Source: an uncultured Balneolaceae bacterium
GTDB lineage: Bacteria; Bacteroidota; Rhodothermia; Balneolales; Balneolaceae
Direction: 5' to 3'
Assembly (NCBI GenBank): GCA_938003885.1
Contig: CALKWT010000266.1
Span: 1 to 6,417 of the forward strand
Length of the DNA stretch: 6,417 bases
Shown here: positions 1-6,417 of the stretch, in pieces
Layout: every line of letters begins with the position of its first letter
Position numbering within the stretch: the first letter of the stretch is position 1
Made by a program: the position numbers and the translations under genes
The notes under the pieces: generated by a model
Databases searched by the model: none
Told to the model about the DNA's origin: nothing
What the model saw: the letters and a program-made list of their open reading frames with translations, nothing else

Positions 1-1337
1 TTTACAGGACTGCTCCTGAACCGGTGGCCCAACGTACCGTTATGACCACTAACCGCAAGAGATTCGAAGAGATAAGGAAAATATTTCTCCCTGCTCAGGC
101 CAACCAGAAATTGATTCAGATCACTGGTCTTCACCAAGGTGGCCGGCGCCATGCCTGAAGCGTCCCGGATACTGATGGATGAGGTATCAAATTTCATGTA
201 TTCCATATAATCCAACAGCTTCTCCAGGCCCAGTTCTGTGGTACCCTGAGTTGAAAATGTCTCCGCTGCCATCGCTTTGAGCAACATCTCACTGTAGAAG
301 TTATTGCTTTCCCGATTGATCTCTTTAATGATCTCAGAGAGGGGTACCGATACATGTTCATGAATAAGAAAGAGCTGGTCGTCGGGCACTCCATACATCT
401 CGCTGTTCACAGAAACATGACCCTGAACTTCGATCCCCATAGTTGAAAGGTGTTTTCGGAACGTATCCAGAAAGTAGGAGGAGGGGGCGGTTATCGTAAG
501 AGGTTCTGTTTCATAATATCCCTGGGGTAGTGTGCTTCGCAAAAGAATGGTGTTGGTTCCGAGTATACGACGGTAGGACTCTTTAAAAGAGGTGCCTGGC
601 GGACTCGTCTGCTGCTCATTGATGAACTCAACAAATGAGGTGTTATAAGGAAACCACCTGATCTCGGGAAGTGTACCTGGCCGGCCGGTCGCACGCACTT
701 CCAGATCGACCACATTTCTGTTAAAAGAGAGAGCGTTAATTTCAGGTGCGTAATAGTAGGTTAGGTCATCCCACTCCCACCCTTTCGGATAGGGCACGTC
801 ATCAAAGTATCCATCCAGGCCGAGCAGATTCCCGGAAATTTTTTTAATCCCCTTCTCCTGAAGAGCCTCCGCCCATCTTTCAAAGACATACATCGCATTT
901 CCGCTGTAAAATGTGCCATCGATGGTGGGGTCCCCCGAACCGATGACAATGAGGTCCCCTTCCCAGGTGTCGTTACGTTGCATTCCATTCCCGTAAAGCC
1001 GTGTTTTAAACCGGTAATCTGGCCCCAGATAGTGGAGGAAAGCAGCCGATGAGATGAGTTTGAAATTAGAGGCCGGCCGCATTATATAGTTCCCATTCAG
1101 ATCCTCCAGAAGATTCCCATCCAGATCCCTTACCTGGATACTCCAGATCGCATCGGATGCGCGGCTCTGTTCAATAATTTGCAGAAGCGTATCACTGCTC
1201 TGGGCCACAGCCGTAGGCAATCCGGCACCTGCAACCAGGAACAGTAATAAACAAAGAACGTAACTCTTCAGCAGTTCAGACAGCGCCTTGAACAGTTCAA
1301 CCGCCGAAATACCGTCTTTCTTCATTGTAAAACGCAT
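1..1337 (-). CDS. dacB: D-alanyl-D-alanine carboxypeptidase/endopeptidase, PBP4 (DacB) family, 3' end missing
   Basis: This protein should trim or cleave D-Ala-containing peptidoglycan peptides in the periplasm. The frame is open from 1337 to the window edge (445 codons plus 2 bases). It starts with a signal peptide: a long N-region, a hydrophobic stretch at about residues 27-40 and a likely cut after AVA (residue 45). The SxxK motif is SNFK (Ser90, Lys93), the SxN motif is SNN (344-346), and RDASGM (391-396) and GHNGTLGHRF (431-440) match the usual DacB blocks. The long stretch between SxxK and SxN is typical of PBP4 and separates it from PBP5-type enzymes. The KTG motif should lie just beyond the window. 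I chose the ATG at 1337 because GAGGAGGT (1343-1350) lies five bases upstream; an in-frame ATG at 1325 is possible. The start lies inside the ptsN-like gene, so the two are probably translationally coupled. The family call is firm; the symbol is by homology. Confidence 0.93.
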   Translation of the reverse strand, partial: MRFTMKKDGISAVELFKALSELLKSYVLCLLLFLVAGAGLPTAVAQSSDTLLQIIEQSRASDAIWSIQVRDLDGNLLEDLNGNYIMRPASNFKLISSAAFLHYLGPDYRFKTRLYGNGMQRNDTWEGDLIVIGSGDPTIDGTFYSGNAMYVFERWAEALQEKGIKKISGNLLGLDGYFDDVPYPKGWEWDDLTYYYAPEINALSFNRNVVDLEVRATGRPGTLPEIRWFPYNTSFVEFINEQQTSPPGTSFKESYRRILGTNTILLRSTLPQGYYETEPLTITAPSSYFLDTFRKHLSTMGIEVQGHVSVNSEMYGVPDDQLFLIHEHVSVPLSEIIKEINRESNNFYSEMLLKAMAAETFSTQGTTELGLEKLLDYMEYMKFDTSSISIRDASGMAPATLVKTSDLNQFLVGLSREKYFPYLFESLAVSGHNGTLGHRFRSSPV

Positions 1338-1767
1338 TATAGACCTCCTCAGGGGTCGTACATTTTTCTAATTTTTGACGAAAAACTGTACTATTCATGA
1401 GTCTTGAAATTCTGCTTAGCAGTTTAATATGCATACTGTTGTTATTTTCAGGACCCACCAGAAGGAAAGCCAGTTTCACAGGCTGCTGATCAACAGACCC
1501 GAACTCCACCGGGTTGTTCAGAATTGCAAAACTGGCATAATTCTTCTCTATGGAGCTAACTTTCCCATGTGGAATGGCAAGATTTTTACCCACACCTGTT
1601 GACATGATTCTTTCCCGTTGAAATACAGATTTTCGGATATCCTCAAGCTGTTGTTCATCCACCTGGCTGCCAAGGGCATCTATCAAGGCGTTGAGCAACT
1701 CTTCTTTGTTACTTACGTCTGCGTCGGTGAGAATAGTATTTTCATCAAGTAATGAGTACAAATTCAT
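1297..1767 (-). CDS. ptsN: PTS IIA domain protein, PtsN (EIIA-Ntr)-like
   Basis: This is a single-domain, 156-residue cytoplasmic phosphocarrier of the fructose/mannitol IIA type, the length usual for PtsN. The signature GVGKNLAIPHGK (58-69) carries the expected phosphorylated histidine, His67. A second conserved histidine, His113, begins the HIKLLSRIS segment that normally packs against the active site. The N-terminus (LLDENTILTDADVSNKEEL) is also typical. No IIB or IIC sugar-transport partner is visible in the window, which favours a regulatory role (phosphorylation state sensed by partner proteins) over sugar uptake; that is inference, and the partner is unknown. The ATG at 1767 has no recognisable Shine-Dalgarno sequence and sits behind an AT-rich leader. 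The 3' end overlaps the start of the dacB-like gene by 41 bases, so both are likely on one leftward transcript. PtsN as against another stand-alone IIA regulator cannot be settled here. Confidence 0.9.
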   Translation of the reverse strand: MNLYSLLDENTILTDADVSNKEELLNALIDALGSQVDEQQLEDIRKSVFQRERIMSTGVGKNLAIPHGKVSSIEKNYASFAILNNPVEFGSVDQQPVKLAFLLVGPENNNSMHIKLLSRISRLMNSTVFRQKLEKCTTPEEVYNAFYNEERRYFGG

Positions 1768-1941
1768 AAATAACAGTTTAGTATTATCTGTTTATCAAAA
1801 TTCTGGCCTGTAAACCGGGTTCGCCCTAAGTTAGCAATCAATTTGGTTAAATACTTAATCGCATTTCTACCGTTGCAGCCGATGTTTCTGACCATTTTAT
1901 AATTTCGTATTTTGAGAAGCTAACCCTCTAAAATACAAAAC
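1768..1941. promoter_or_regulatory. Divergent intergenic promoter region between ptsN-like gene and ccmB
   Basis: This 174-base AT-rich gap separates two divergent gene starts, so it must hold promoters for both directions. For the rightward ccmB operon I see TATAAT at 1898-1903, with a weak TTGCAG at 1873-1878 (19-base spacer). There is also a Bacteroidota-like pair: TTTG at 1842-1845 and TACCGTTG at 1868-1875, one mismatch from TAnnTTTG, with a 22-base spacer that is a little long. For the leftward gene I found no convincing promoter. These are matches by eye only; the presence of promoters is likely, the exact boxes are not. Confidence 0.5.
1907..1936. repeat. Inverted repeat in the ccmB leader
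   Basis: GTATTTT (1907-1913) is perfectly complementary to AAAATAC (1930-1936). The pairing extends with GAG (1914-1916) to CTC (1926-1928) if T1929 is bulged out. The loop is about nine bases. It ends five bases before the ccmB ATG, so it could be an operator or a hairpin in the mRNA leader that affects translation. It is short and AT-rich, so chance is a real possibility. Confidence 0.4.
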
Positions 1942-2604
1942 ATGCTGAAACCAGCTTTTGCCGTTTTTAAAAAAGAGATCAGACAGGAACTGCGGACCAG
2001 GTATGCACTGAATACCCTGCTCGCATTTACAGGTTCATCGCTCCTGTTGATTTTGTTTACCTTGCGAGCCGGTCAGCTCGATCCTGTACCCAAAAGCGGA
2101 TTAATCTGGATTATCATTCTCTTTGCTGCGATGTCCGGAATGGTACGGACATTTGTACAGGAGACGGAAAGAAAAACATGGATTCTTCTGAAGTTACACG
2201 CGGCTCCCGCTGCAGTGTATACCGGGAAACTGCTTTACAATTTTCTCTTCCTGCTCATTCTCCATCTTTTCACCTTCTTCTTCTATATGCTCATGATGAA
2301 TCTCTCTATCGAGAGTTTCCCCTACTTCCTCGCTGTCATCTTGTTAGGGGCTGCTGGCCTGGCTTCGGTCACCACCCTTATCTCGGCTATGATAGCCCAG
2401 GCAGACAGGAAAGGAGCGCTTTTTGCAGTACTCTGTATCCCTCTGGTCGTTCCGTTGCTCCTTATATTGACCAATACTACGGTCACTGCTTTGATTGACG
2501 GCTCCGACAGTGAAGCGCTTAATAATCTGACAGCCCTGATTGGTTATTGCGGTGTGACGATTACCACAGGTTTTTTACTGTTTGATTATATTTGGGAGGA
2601 TTAA
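1942..2604 (+). CDS. ccmB: Haem exporter / cytochrome c biogenesis ABC permease CcmB
   Basis: CcmB is the integral membrane subunit of the CcmABC(D) machinery that provides haem to the periplasm for c-type cytochrome maturation. The 220-residue length is that of the family. Six hydrophobic segments are visible at roughly residues 22-42, 53-71, 99-119, 127-150, 158-178 and 194-216. Between the second and third lies FVQETERKTWILLKL followed by GKLLYN, matching the conserved FxxE...GK loop of CcmB. The C-terminus DYIWED resembles Bacteroidota members. The ATG at 1942 has an A-rich leader without Shine-Dalgarno. No ccmA ATPase or ccmC is in the window, so its partners are encoded elsewhere or, less likely, it works differently. 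It is the first gene of the rightward run; holB starts 16 bases after its stop. Confidence 0.93.
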   Translation: MLKPAFAVFKKEIRQELRTRYALNTLLAFTGSSLLLILFTLRAGQLDPVPKSGLIWIIILFAAMSGMVRTFVQETERKTWILLKLHAAPAAVYTGKLLYNFLFLLILHLFTFFFYMLMMNLSIESFPYFLAVILLGAAGLASVTTLISAMIAQADRKGALFAVLCIPLVVPLLLILTNTTVTALIDGSDSEALNNLTALIGYCGVTITTGFLLFDYIWED

Positions 2605-2620
2605 TTCATACTTTTCACCT

Positions 2621-3814
2621 ATGGAAAAAGAGATTCATTTCGGAAACCGCCGACTGGTAGGACAACAGAATGCCCGAGAACAGATCAGTAGAATCATCGC
2701 TTCGAAGCGTACGGGGCATGCTTATCTGTTTACAGGCCCCAAGGGCTCCGGAAAGATGGCATTTGCACTCGCCTTTGCAGAAGTGATCAACGGAATCGAC
2801 CACTTCACAGATTTGAAGGGTAGTGCTTTTTCGAAAAAATCGAGTTGGTTTAACCACCCTGACATTCATGTATTTTTTCCAATTCCAAAAAATACCTCCC
2901 AGAGTGAAATTCAGGCACGAATCGGACTACTTCACAAAGATCCCTACGAAATCATCGATTTTTCTCTCCGTCCAGTCATCACCGAACCCGGATCCTCTAA
3001 AAACCTCCAGGCCTTCTATCCTATCGACTATTACAACCAGGAAATTCGTCCGGCAACTATTTACAAACCGAACGAAGGCAGAAAAACAGTCGTCATCTTG
3101 TCGGATATCGAGACAATGCGAAAAGAGGCTGTGAATGCATTTTTAAAGCTCCTGGAGGAACCCTCTGAAAATGTGATGTTTATTCTTACCTCATCAAGAC
3201 CCGAACAGCTTCTTCCGACCATCATCTCCCGCTGCCAGGAGATCCGGTTACAAGCTCTCTCTTCTGGCGATATTGAAGAGGGACTGACCAGGTACGATGG
3301 AATTTCCCGGGAAGATGCAGCGTATCTGGCACGGATAAGTGACGGCAGTTATTCACTGGCCCGTTTTTACGATATTGACGAACTCCGGCAGACGCGGGAA
3401 GAGCTGGTCGATTTTCTTCGGTTTTCCTACACCCAGGATGCCAGGTCTCTGACAGACCTGATTACCACCTGGCAAAAGCGGCTGAACCGGGAAAGTCAGA
3501 TCGGACTGTGCAACACGTTGGAACAGCTGCTCAGGGATATCCTTGTCTACAGAGAAACGGCTGAACAGAAGCTCATCACCAACATCAGCCAGATTGCTGT
3601 AATCCGGCGATTTTCTGATTCTATGAAGCAAGCCAGGCTCGAAGAGATGATTGAACATCTTCAGCACCTCAAGCAATTGCTCTATCAGAATATTCAGTTT
3701 AAGCTGGTTATGACAGCCCTCTCCTTTCGTTTTTTTGCCTTGATGAGGGGTGAAGAACCTTACATACCGAAACAGGACGCGTGGAGACATCTGCCTGCCT
3801 TCTCTGATATCTGA
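2621..3814 (+). CDS. holB: DNA polymerase III subunit delta-prime (clamp loader)
   Basis: This AAA+ protein of the clamp-loader complex helps load the sliding beta clamp on DNA. From the ATG at 2621 it has 397 residues. A P-loop GPKGSGK is at 39-45, the Walker B-like region VVILSDIE is at 157-164, and the family signature EAVNAFLKLLEEP is at 169-181. The arginine-finger motif SRC is at 203-205. The four-cysteine zinc module found in many delta-prime and DnaX proteins is absent; its place is taken by the segment containing HPDIHVFFPIP (79-89), as in Bacteroidota homologues. The C-terminal half is helical and less conserved. The frame stays open upstream to a TTG at 2582 inside ccmB, but MEKEIHFGNRRLVGQQ is the natural N-terminus. 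A GGGAGGA at 2594-2600 lies too far (about 20 bases) to act as a normal ribosome site. dapF follows after five bases. Confidence 0.93.
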   Translation: MEKEIHFGNRRLVGQQNAREQISRIIASKRTGHAYLFTGPKGSGKMAFALAFAEVINGIDHFTDLKGSAFSKKSSWFNHPDIHVFFPIPKNTSQSEIQARIGLLHKDPYEIIDFSLRPVITEPGSSKNLQAFYPIDYYNQEIRPATIYKPNEGRKTVVILSDIETMRKEAVNAFLKLLEEPSENVMFILTSSRPEQLLPTIISRCQEIRLQALSSGDIEEGLTRYDGISREDAAYLARISDGSYSLARFYDIDELRQTREELVDFLRFSYTQDARSLTDLITTWQKRLNRESQIGLCNTLEQLLRDILVYRETAEQKLITNISQIAVIRRFSDSMKQARLEEMIEHLQHLKQLLYQNIQFKLVMTALSFRFFALMRGEEPYIPKQDAWRHLPAFSDI

Positions 3815-3819
3815 CTGTG

Positions 3820-4647
3820 ATGAACCGACCCAGCTTACACTTTTCAAAATTGCACGGAACGGGTAATGATTTTGTGATTTTTGATAATCGCAAAGCCGCG
3901 CTCTCCGATCAGCAACTCACTGAACTTGCCCCCAGGATCTGCAACCGACGGACCGGAGTGGGCGCAGACGGGTTGATCGCCCTGCAATCTGATATTTCGG
4001 GAGGTAGCGTTCTGGAGATGCTCTATAAAAATCCGGATGGAAGTGATGCCGGCATGTGCGGCAACGGTGCGCGCTGTTTCGCTGCCTATGCGGTCAGGCT
4101 TGGGTCACCGGCCCGCTTTCCGTTCCGGGTACACAACCGTATCTATCATGCGAAGGCAGGCCCTCACCATGTAACGATTGAATTCCCATTAGAGACCGTA
4201 GTCTCGAAACAGACTGCAGGAGAGGAAGCCTGGCTGAACGTCTATACCAATACAGAACACATCGTGTGTCAGGTGCAGGCAGACGAGCTGGAGCAGGAAC
4301 AGAATCTTGTAACTCGTGGGCGACAACTCAGGAATCACCCCGATTTTCAGCCTCTGGGAACCAATGTTAATTTTATTTCCGGTATAGATGCAGAACAGCT
4401 GAAGCTTCAAACCTACGAAAGAGGTGTGGAAGACCTGACCCCGGCATGCGGCACCGGGGCGATTGCTTCTGCGTTAAGCTGGCACCATCTGCAGCAGGCC
4501 GGTGAAGGAGAGTTTCTATATACTATCCACACCCGGGGAGGAGAACTAAAGGTTTATTTCAGTTTTTGTGCAGAGAGGGAATTGTACCACCACATTCGCC
4601 TTGAAGGAGCGGCACTGTTTGTATTTGAGGGGGACTATTATTACTAA
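3820..4647 (+). CDS. dapF: Diaminopimelate epimerase
   Basis: DapF converts LL-diaminopimelate to the meso form, the penultimate step of lysine synthesis and the source of mDAP for peptidoglycan. It is a cofactor-independent cytoplasmic racemase using two cysteines. Both are present: Cys80 in NPDGSDAGMCGNGARC and Cys210 in ERGVEDLTPACGTG. The N-terminal FSKLHGTGNDFVIFD block, RTGVGADGLI and GTNVNFI also match the family. At 275 residues it has normal length, with two similar halves as expected. The ATG at 3820 is five bases after the holB stop; a GTG directly before it (3817) would add a single residue. No Shine-Dalgarno is evident. The 3' end overlaps the likely start of the next gene. There is no sign of damage. 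Confidence 0.97.
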   Translation: MNRPSLHFSKLHGTGNDFVIFDNRKAALSDQQLTELAPRICNRRTGVGADGLIALQSDISGGSVLEMLYKNPDGSDAGMCGNGARCFAAYAVRLGSPARFPFRVHNRIYHAKAGPHHVTIEFPLETVVSKQTAGEEAWLNVYTNTEHIVCQVQADELEQEQNLVTRGRQLRNHPDFQPLGTNVNFISGIDAEQLKLQTYERGVEDLTPACGTGAIASALSWHHLQQAGEGEFLYTIHTRGGELKVYFSFCAERELYHHIRLEGAALFVFEGDYYY

Positions 4648-5938
4648 TCGGAAGTGGCATATTCCCGCAAATCTCAGCCTGATACTGGCTGGATTCCTGT
4701 TTCTTCTGTATGGGTGCTCCATCTCCACGGTGAATAATAACGCCCGCACTACCGGGCAGAACGGGCCAGCAGGGCACTTCAATACCCCCGTTCAAATGGT
4801 GAACAGCCGGGACGTTCACTCGATCCTGCTGGAAAGAAAAGGTGTTCCAGGATCCCTGCCGGCTATTGAGCTTTCAAGCGATGAGCAGCTTGAACTCTCC
4901 TTCGATTTGATTGGGTTTGAATCCCGGACTCTATTCGCCGAATTTGTTCATCACACGAAAGACTGGACCCCCTCCCCGCTTTCAACGGACTTCTATATAG
5001 ATGGTCTGCAGCGCATTTATCTCCCATTCGGCCGTGGCTCTGCCGCCTTCCGGCCATCCTACCGAAGTTACAGCTACTCCTTCCCCGACGAACAATTTCG
5101 CTTTACCAGAAGCGGGAACTATCTTTTACGGATCACCGATCAGGAGAGTGGGATGCTACTCTTCTCCCTCCCCTTTTATGTTTACGAAAATGAAGGATCG
5201 CTAACCGGATCGACTGAGCGGATCAGAAGCGGAATAAGGGATTTACATAGGCCGGTTGGCAAGTATCATCTGCCCGATTTTATCACGCAGCCCTCCTTTG
5301 ATCTTCATTTTCACTTTATACAGAATCGCTTTATTGGAAAAGGAGTCAACCAACCTCTGACTGATTTTTCAGACGAGCATCTGGTCTATGTGGAGACACC
5401 TCCGCGGGATGCTTTTATCGGTGACTATGAGTTCATGAAACTGAATCTTACCCCTTTATCTATCTCAAACCATCAGATACGTTCATTTGATCCGGTATCT
5501 GCACCTATGCAAGCGATTCTTACAGCAGATACTGAAGCGTTTAACAGGGCAGGTGACAAGGCCTCTCCGGGAAGTTACGGATCGCCGCTGCGAAACCCGG
5601 ATACCCCCTATGTGGATGTGACATTCACACTGGAGGCCGATATTGAAGAGGAAAGTGACGAGATCTACCTGGTTGGAGACTTTACAAACTGGAGCATCCG
5701 AAATGAGAATAGATTGTATCTGTCGGAAGAGACCGGCCTCTGGCAAACACGTGCAGTGATTAAGGAAGGCCAATACGACTATAAATACATTCTGGTCAGG
5801 GACCAGCAGCCGGATGACCTCTACTTTGACGCCCTCTTCACACCGTCAGTACAAGAATATCTGATGTTGGTCTACATGAGAGATCACCGGGAGTTTTATG
5901 ACAGGCTGATGCAATATGGCCAGTTCCTATCCAATTGA
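4625..5938 (+). CDS. Type IX secretion system plug protein (DUF5103 family), putative lipoprotein
   Basis: Members of this family bind the T9SS outer-membrane translocon SprA and close the channel; here the role is inferred from homology. With the start taken at TTG 4625 (437 residues), family-like blocks appear in order: HHTKDW (109-114) followed by SPL and DFYIDG, SGNYLL (163-168), QNRF (233-236), IRSFD (285-289), YVDVTFTL (329-336), IYLVGDFTNW (347-356) and IKEGQYDYKYIL (379-390). These follow the DUF5103 layout of beta-rich domains with a C-terminal Ig/E-set-like part. The N-terminus is a signal sequence ending in FLLYGC, a lipobox-like site with Cys31 and an unusual Tyr before the Gly. 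There is no ATG: the frame is open from GTG 4568, and TTG 4619, TTG 4625 or a rare ATT near 4637 behind GAGGGGG (4627-4633) are candidates, so the start is uncertain. It overlaps dapF and ends with tandem stops TGA-TAA. Confidence 0.85.
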   Translation: MRGTIITNRKWHIPANLSLILAGFLFLLYGCSISTVNNNARTTGQNGPAGHFNTPVQMVNSRDVHSILLERKGVPGSLPAIELSSDEQLELSFDLIGFESRTLFAEFVHHTKDWTPSPLSTDFYIDGLQRIYLPFGRGSAAFRPSYRSYSYSFPDEQFRFTRSGNYLLRITDQESGMLLFSLPFYVYENEGSLTGSTERIRSGIRDLHRPVGKYHLPDFITQPSFDLHFHFIQNRFIGKGVNQPLTDFSDEHLVYVETPPRDAFIGDYEFMKLNLTPLSISNHQIRSFDPVSAPMQAILTADTEAFNRAGDKASPGSYGSPLRNPDTPYVDVTFTLEADIEEESDEIYLVGDFTNWSIRNENRLYLSEETGLWQTRAVIKEGQYDYKYILVRDQQPDDLYFDALFTPSVQEYLMLVYMRDHREFYDRLMQYGQFLSN

Positions 5939-5944
5939 TAAAAT

Positions 5945-6417
5945 ATGAGACTGCTTAAATTTATTGGTACTTTTTTACTGGTAGCCGTTCTCCTTTTCGG
6001 CCTGATCGTAGGATTGAATTGGAATGCATTCCAGGTATTTCTGGATAACAGAACCGCATTCTTTGAAGGCATAGAGTATGCCCCAAAAGTGACCTCATTG
6101 CGTGGCTTTTCAGAATTTGTAGCAGAGAACGGAGAGTACGCCTCTCTCTCCAGTGTCTCTATAGATCAACCCTCCGATTCGATTCACCTGATGGCAGATA
6201 TTCCGAGGGCGATGGGTGCTACAGCCAATTTCTTTATTCTGGTTGCCTACGCATATGAGTTTGAGCAAGGATTAAAAAATCCCTCCGAGAGCGCAACCAT
6301 GGAGGAGCTGCAACCCTATCGCACGGGAAACCTGGGCCAATCTCTTTACAACGATGCGTTCGGAGCCGCAGAAGAGCGGGGTCATGTTCAGAATGGTGCA
6401 ATCTCCCTGGATCATCT
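5945..6417 (+). CDS. Membrane-anchored beta-lactamase-fold 'serine hydrolase' homologue lacking SxxK, 3' end missing
   Basis: The first 157 codons are present. The ATG at 5945 lies six bases after the plug protein stop, so it is probably the next gene of the operon. Residues 5-26 form one hydrophobic segment with a basic start (MRLLK), either a membrane anchor or an uncleaved signal, placing the rest in the periplasm. The part from about 85 onward resembles the penicillin-recognising serine hydrolases related to class A beta-lactamases: the helix after the nucleophile (FFILVAYAYEFEQG, 96-109), the ATMEELQPY segment (118-125) and AAEERGHVQNGAISLDHL matching the family's helix leading to the SxN region. 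At the SxxK position the sequence is GATAN (91-95), so the catalytic Ser and Lys are replaced by Ala92 and Asn95. SxN and KTG would lie outside the window. The fold assignment is from remembered family patterns and is moderate; an unrelated family is possible. Confidence 0.6.
   Translation, partial: MRLLKFIGTFLLVAVLLFGLIVGLNWNAFQVFLDNRTAFFEGIEYAPKVTSLRGFSEFVAENGEYASLSSVSIDQPSDSIHLMADIPRAMGATANFFILVAYAYEFEQGLKNPSESATMEELQPYRTGNLGQSLYNDAFGAAEERGHVQNGAISLDH

Noticed and set aside
194..988. Three short minus-strand reading frames (194-394, 491-715, 761-988) inside the left-hand gene
   Set aside because: They are in other frames than the continuous dacB-like frame, which is open without interruption from 1337 to the edge and carries all the family motifs; there is no frameshift.
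1842..1860. Near-palindrome TTAAATACTTAA around 1847-1858 in the intergenic region
   Set aside because: It is short and imperfect (10 of 12 positions) in AT-rich DNA, so chance is sufficient.
2178..2498. A 106-codon plus-strand frame inside ccmB
   Set aside because: It is a different frame of a clear CcmB, with no recognisable domain and no independent start signal.
2582..2620. TTG 2582 as the start of holB
   Set aside because: It would add 13 residues overlapping ccmB that do not resemble the family; ATG 2621 gives the normal N-terminus.
3353..3847. A 164-codon minus-strand frame antisense to holB
   Set aside because: The opposite strand encodes a well-conserved delta-prime protein; the antisense product is low in recognisable features and looks like a codon-bias shadow.
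4568..4624. GTG 4568 as the start of the plug protein
   Set aside because: It would make an unusually long N-region before the signal sequence and an 80-base overlap with dapF; later TTG codons fit a signal peptide better.
1..6417. tRNA, rRNA, CRISPR arrays, insertion sequences and strong terminators
   Set aside because: No repeats with spacers, transposase frames, cloverleaf-like segments or GC-rich hairpins with T-runs were found on reading both strands; coding sequences occupy almost all of the window.

Overview
The window (6417 bases) looks like chromosomal DNA of a diderm bacterium of the Bacteroidota / Balneolota / Rhodothermota group. The reasons are a homologue of the type IX secretion system (T9SS) plug protein, a CcmB and a delta-prime subunit with features usual in that group (an HPD..FFP segment in place of a zinc module), meso-diaminopimelate chemistry (DapF), and mostly AT-rich gene starts without a Shine-Dalgarno sequence. 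The placement near Balneolota is an inference from protein style only. There is no sign of a mobile element, phage, CRISPR array or RNA gene, and coding density is very high.

Left part, minus strand (1-1767): a PtsN-like PTS IIA protein is followed, with a 41-base overlap, by a PBP4/DacB-type D-Ala-D-Ala carboxypeptidase/endopeptidase. The second gene runs off the left edge of the window just before its KTG motif. Positions 1768-1941 are the only real intergenic space, a divergent promoter region with an inverted repeat close to the rightward start codon.

Right part, plus strand (1942-6417): a tight run of five genes, probably one operon: ccmB (haem exporter permease), holB (clamp loader delta-prime), dapF (diaminopimelate epimerase), a T9SS plug protein (DUF5103 type) with a lipoprotein-like signal, and the first 157 codons of a membrane-anchored beta-lactamase-fold 'serine hydrolase'. 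Gaps are 5 to 16 bases, or an overlap. The genes belong to different pathways, but several touch the cell envelope: dapF supplies mDAP for peptidoglycan, the plug protein acts at the outer-membrane secretion channel, and the last protein belongs to a penicillin-recognising superfamily.

The most interesting point is that this last protein appears to lack both catalytic residues of its family's SxxK motif (Ala and Asn instead of Ser and Lys), which suggests a pseudoenzyme. I see no convincing evidence of a wholly new multi-gene system; most of the window is conserved housekeeping content.
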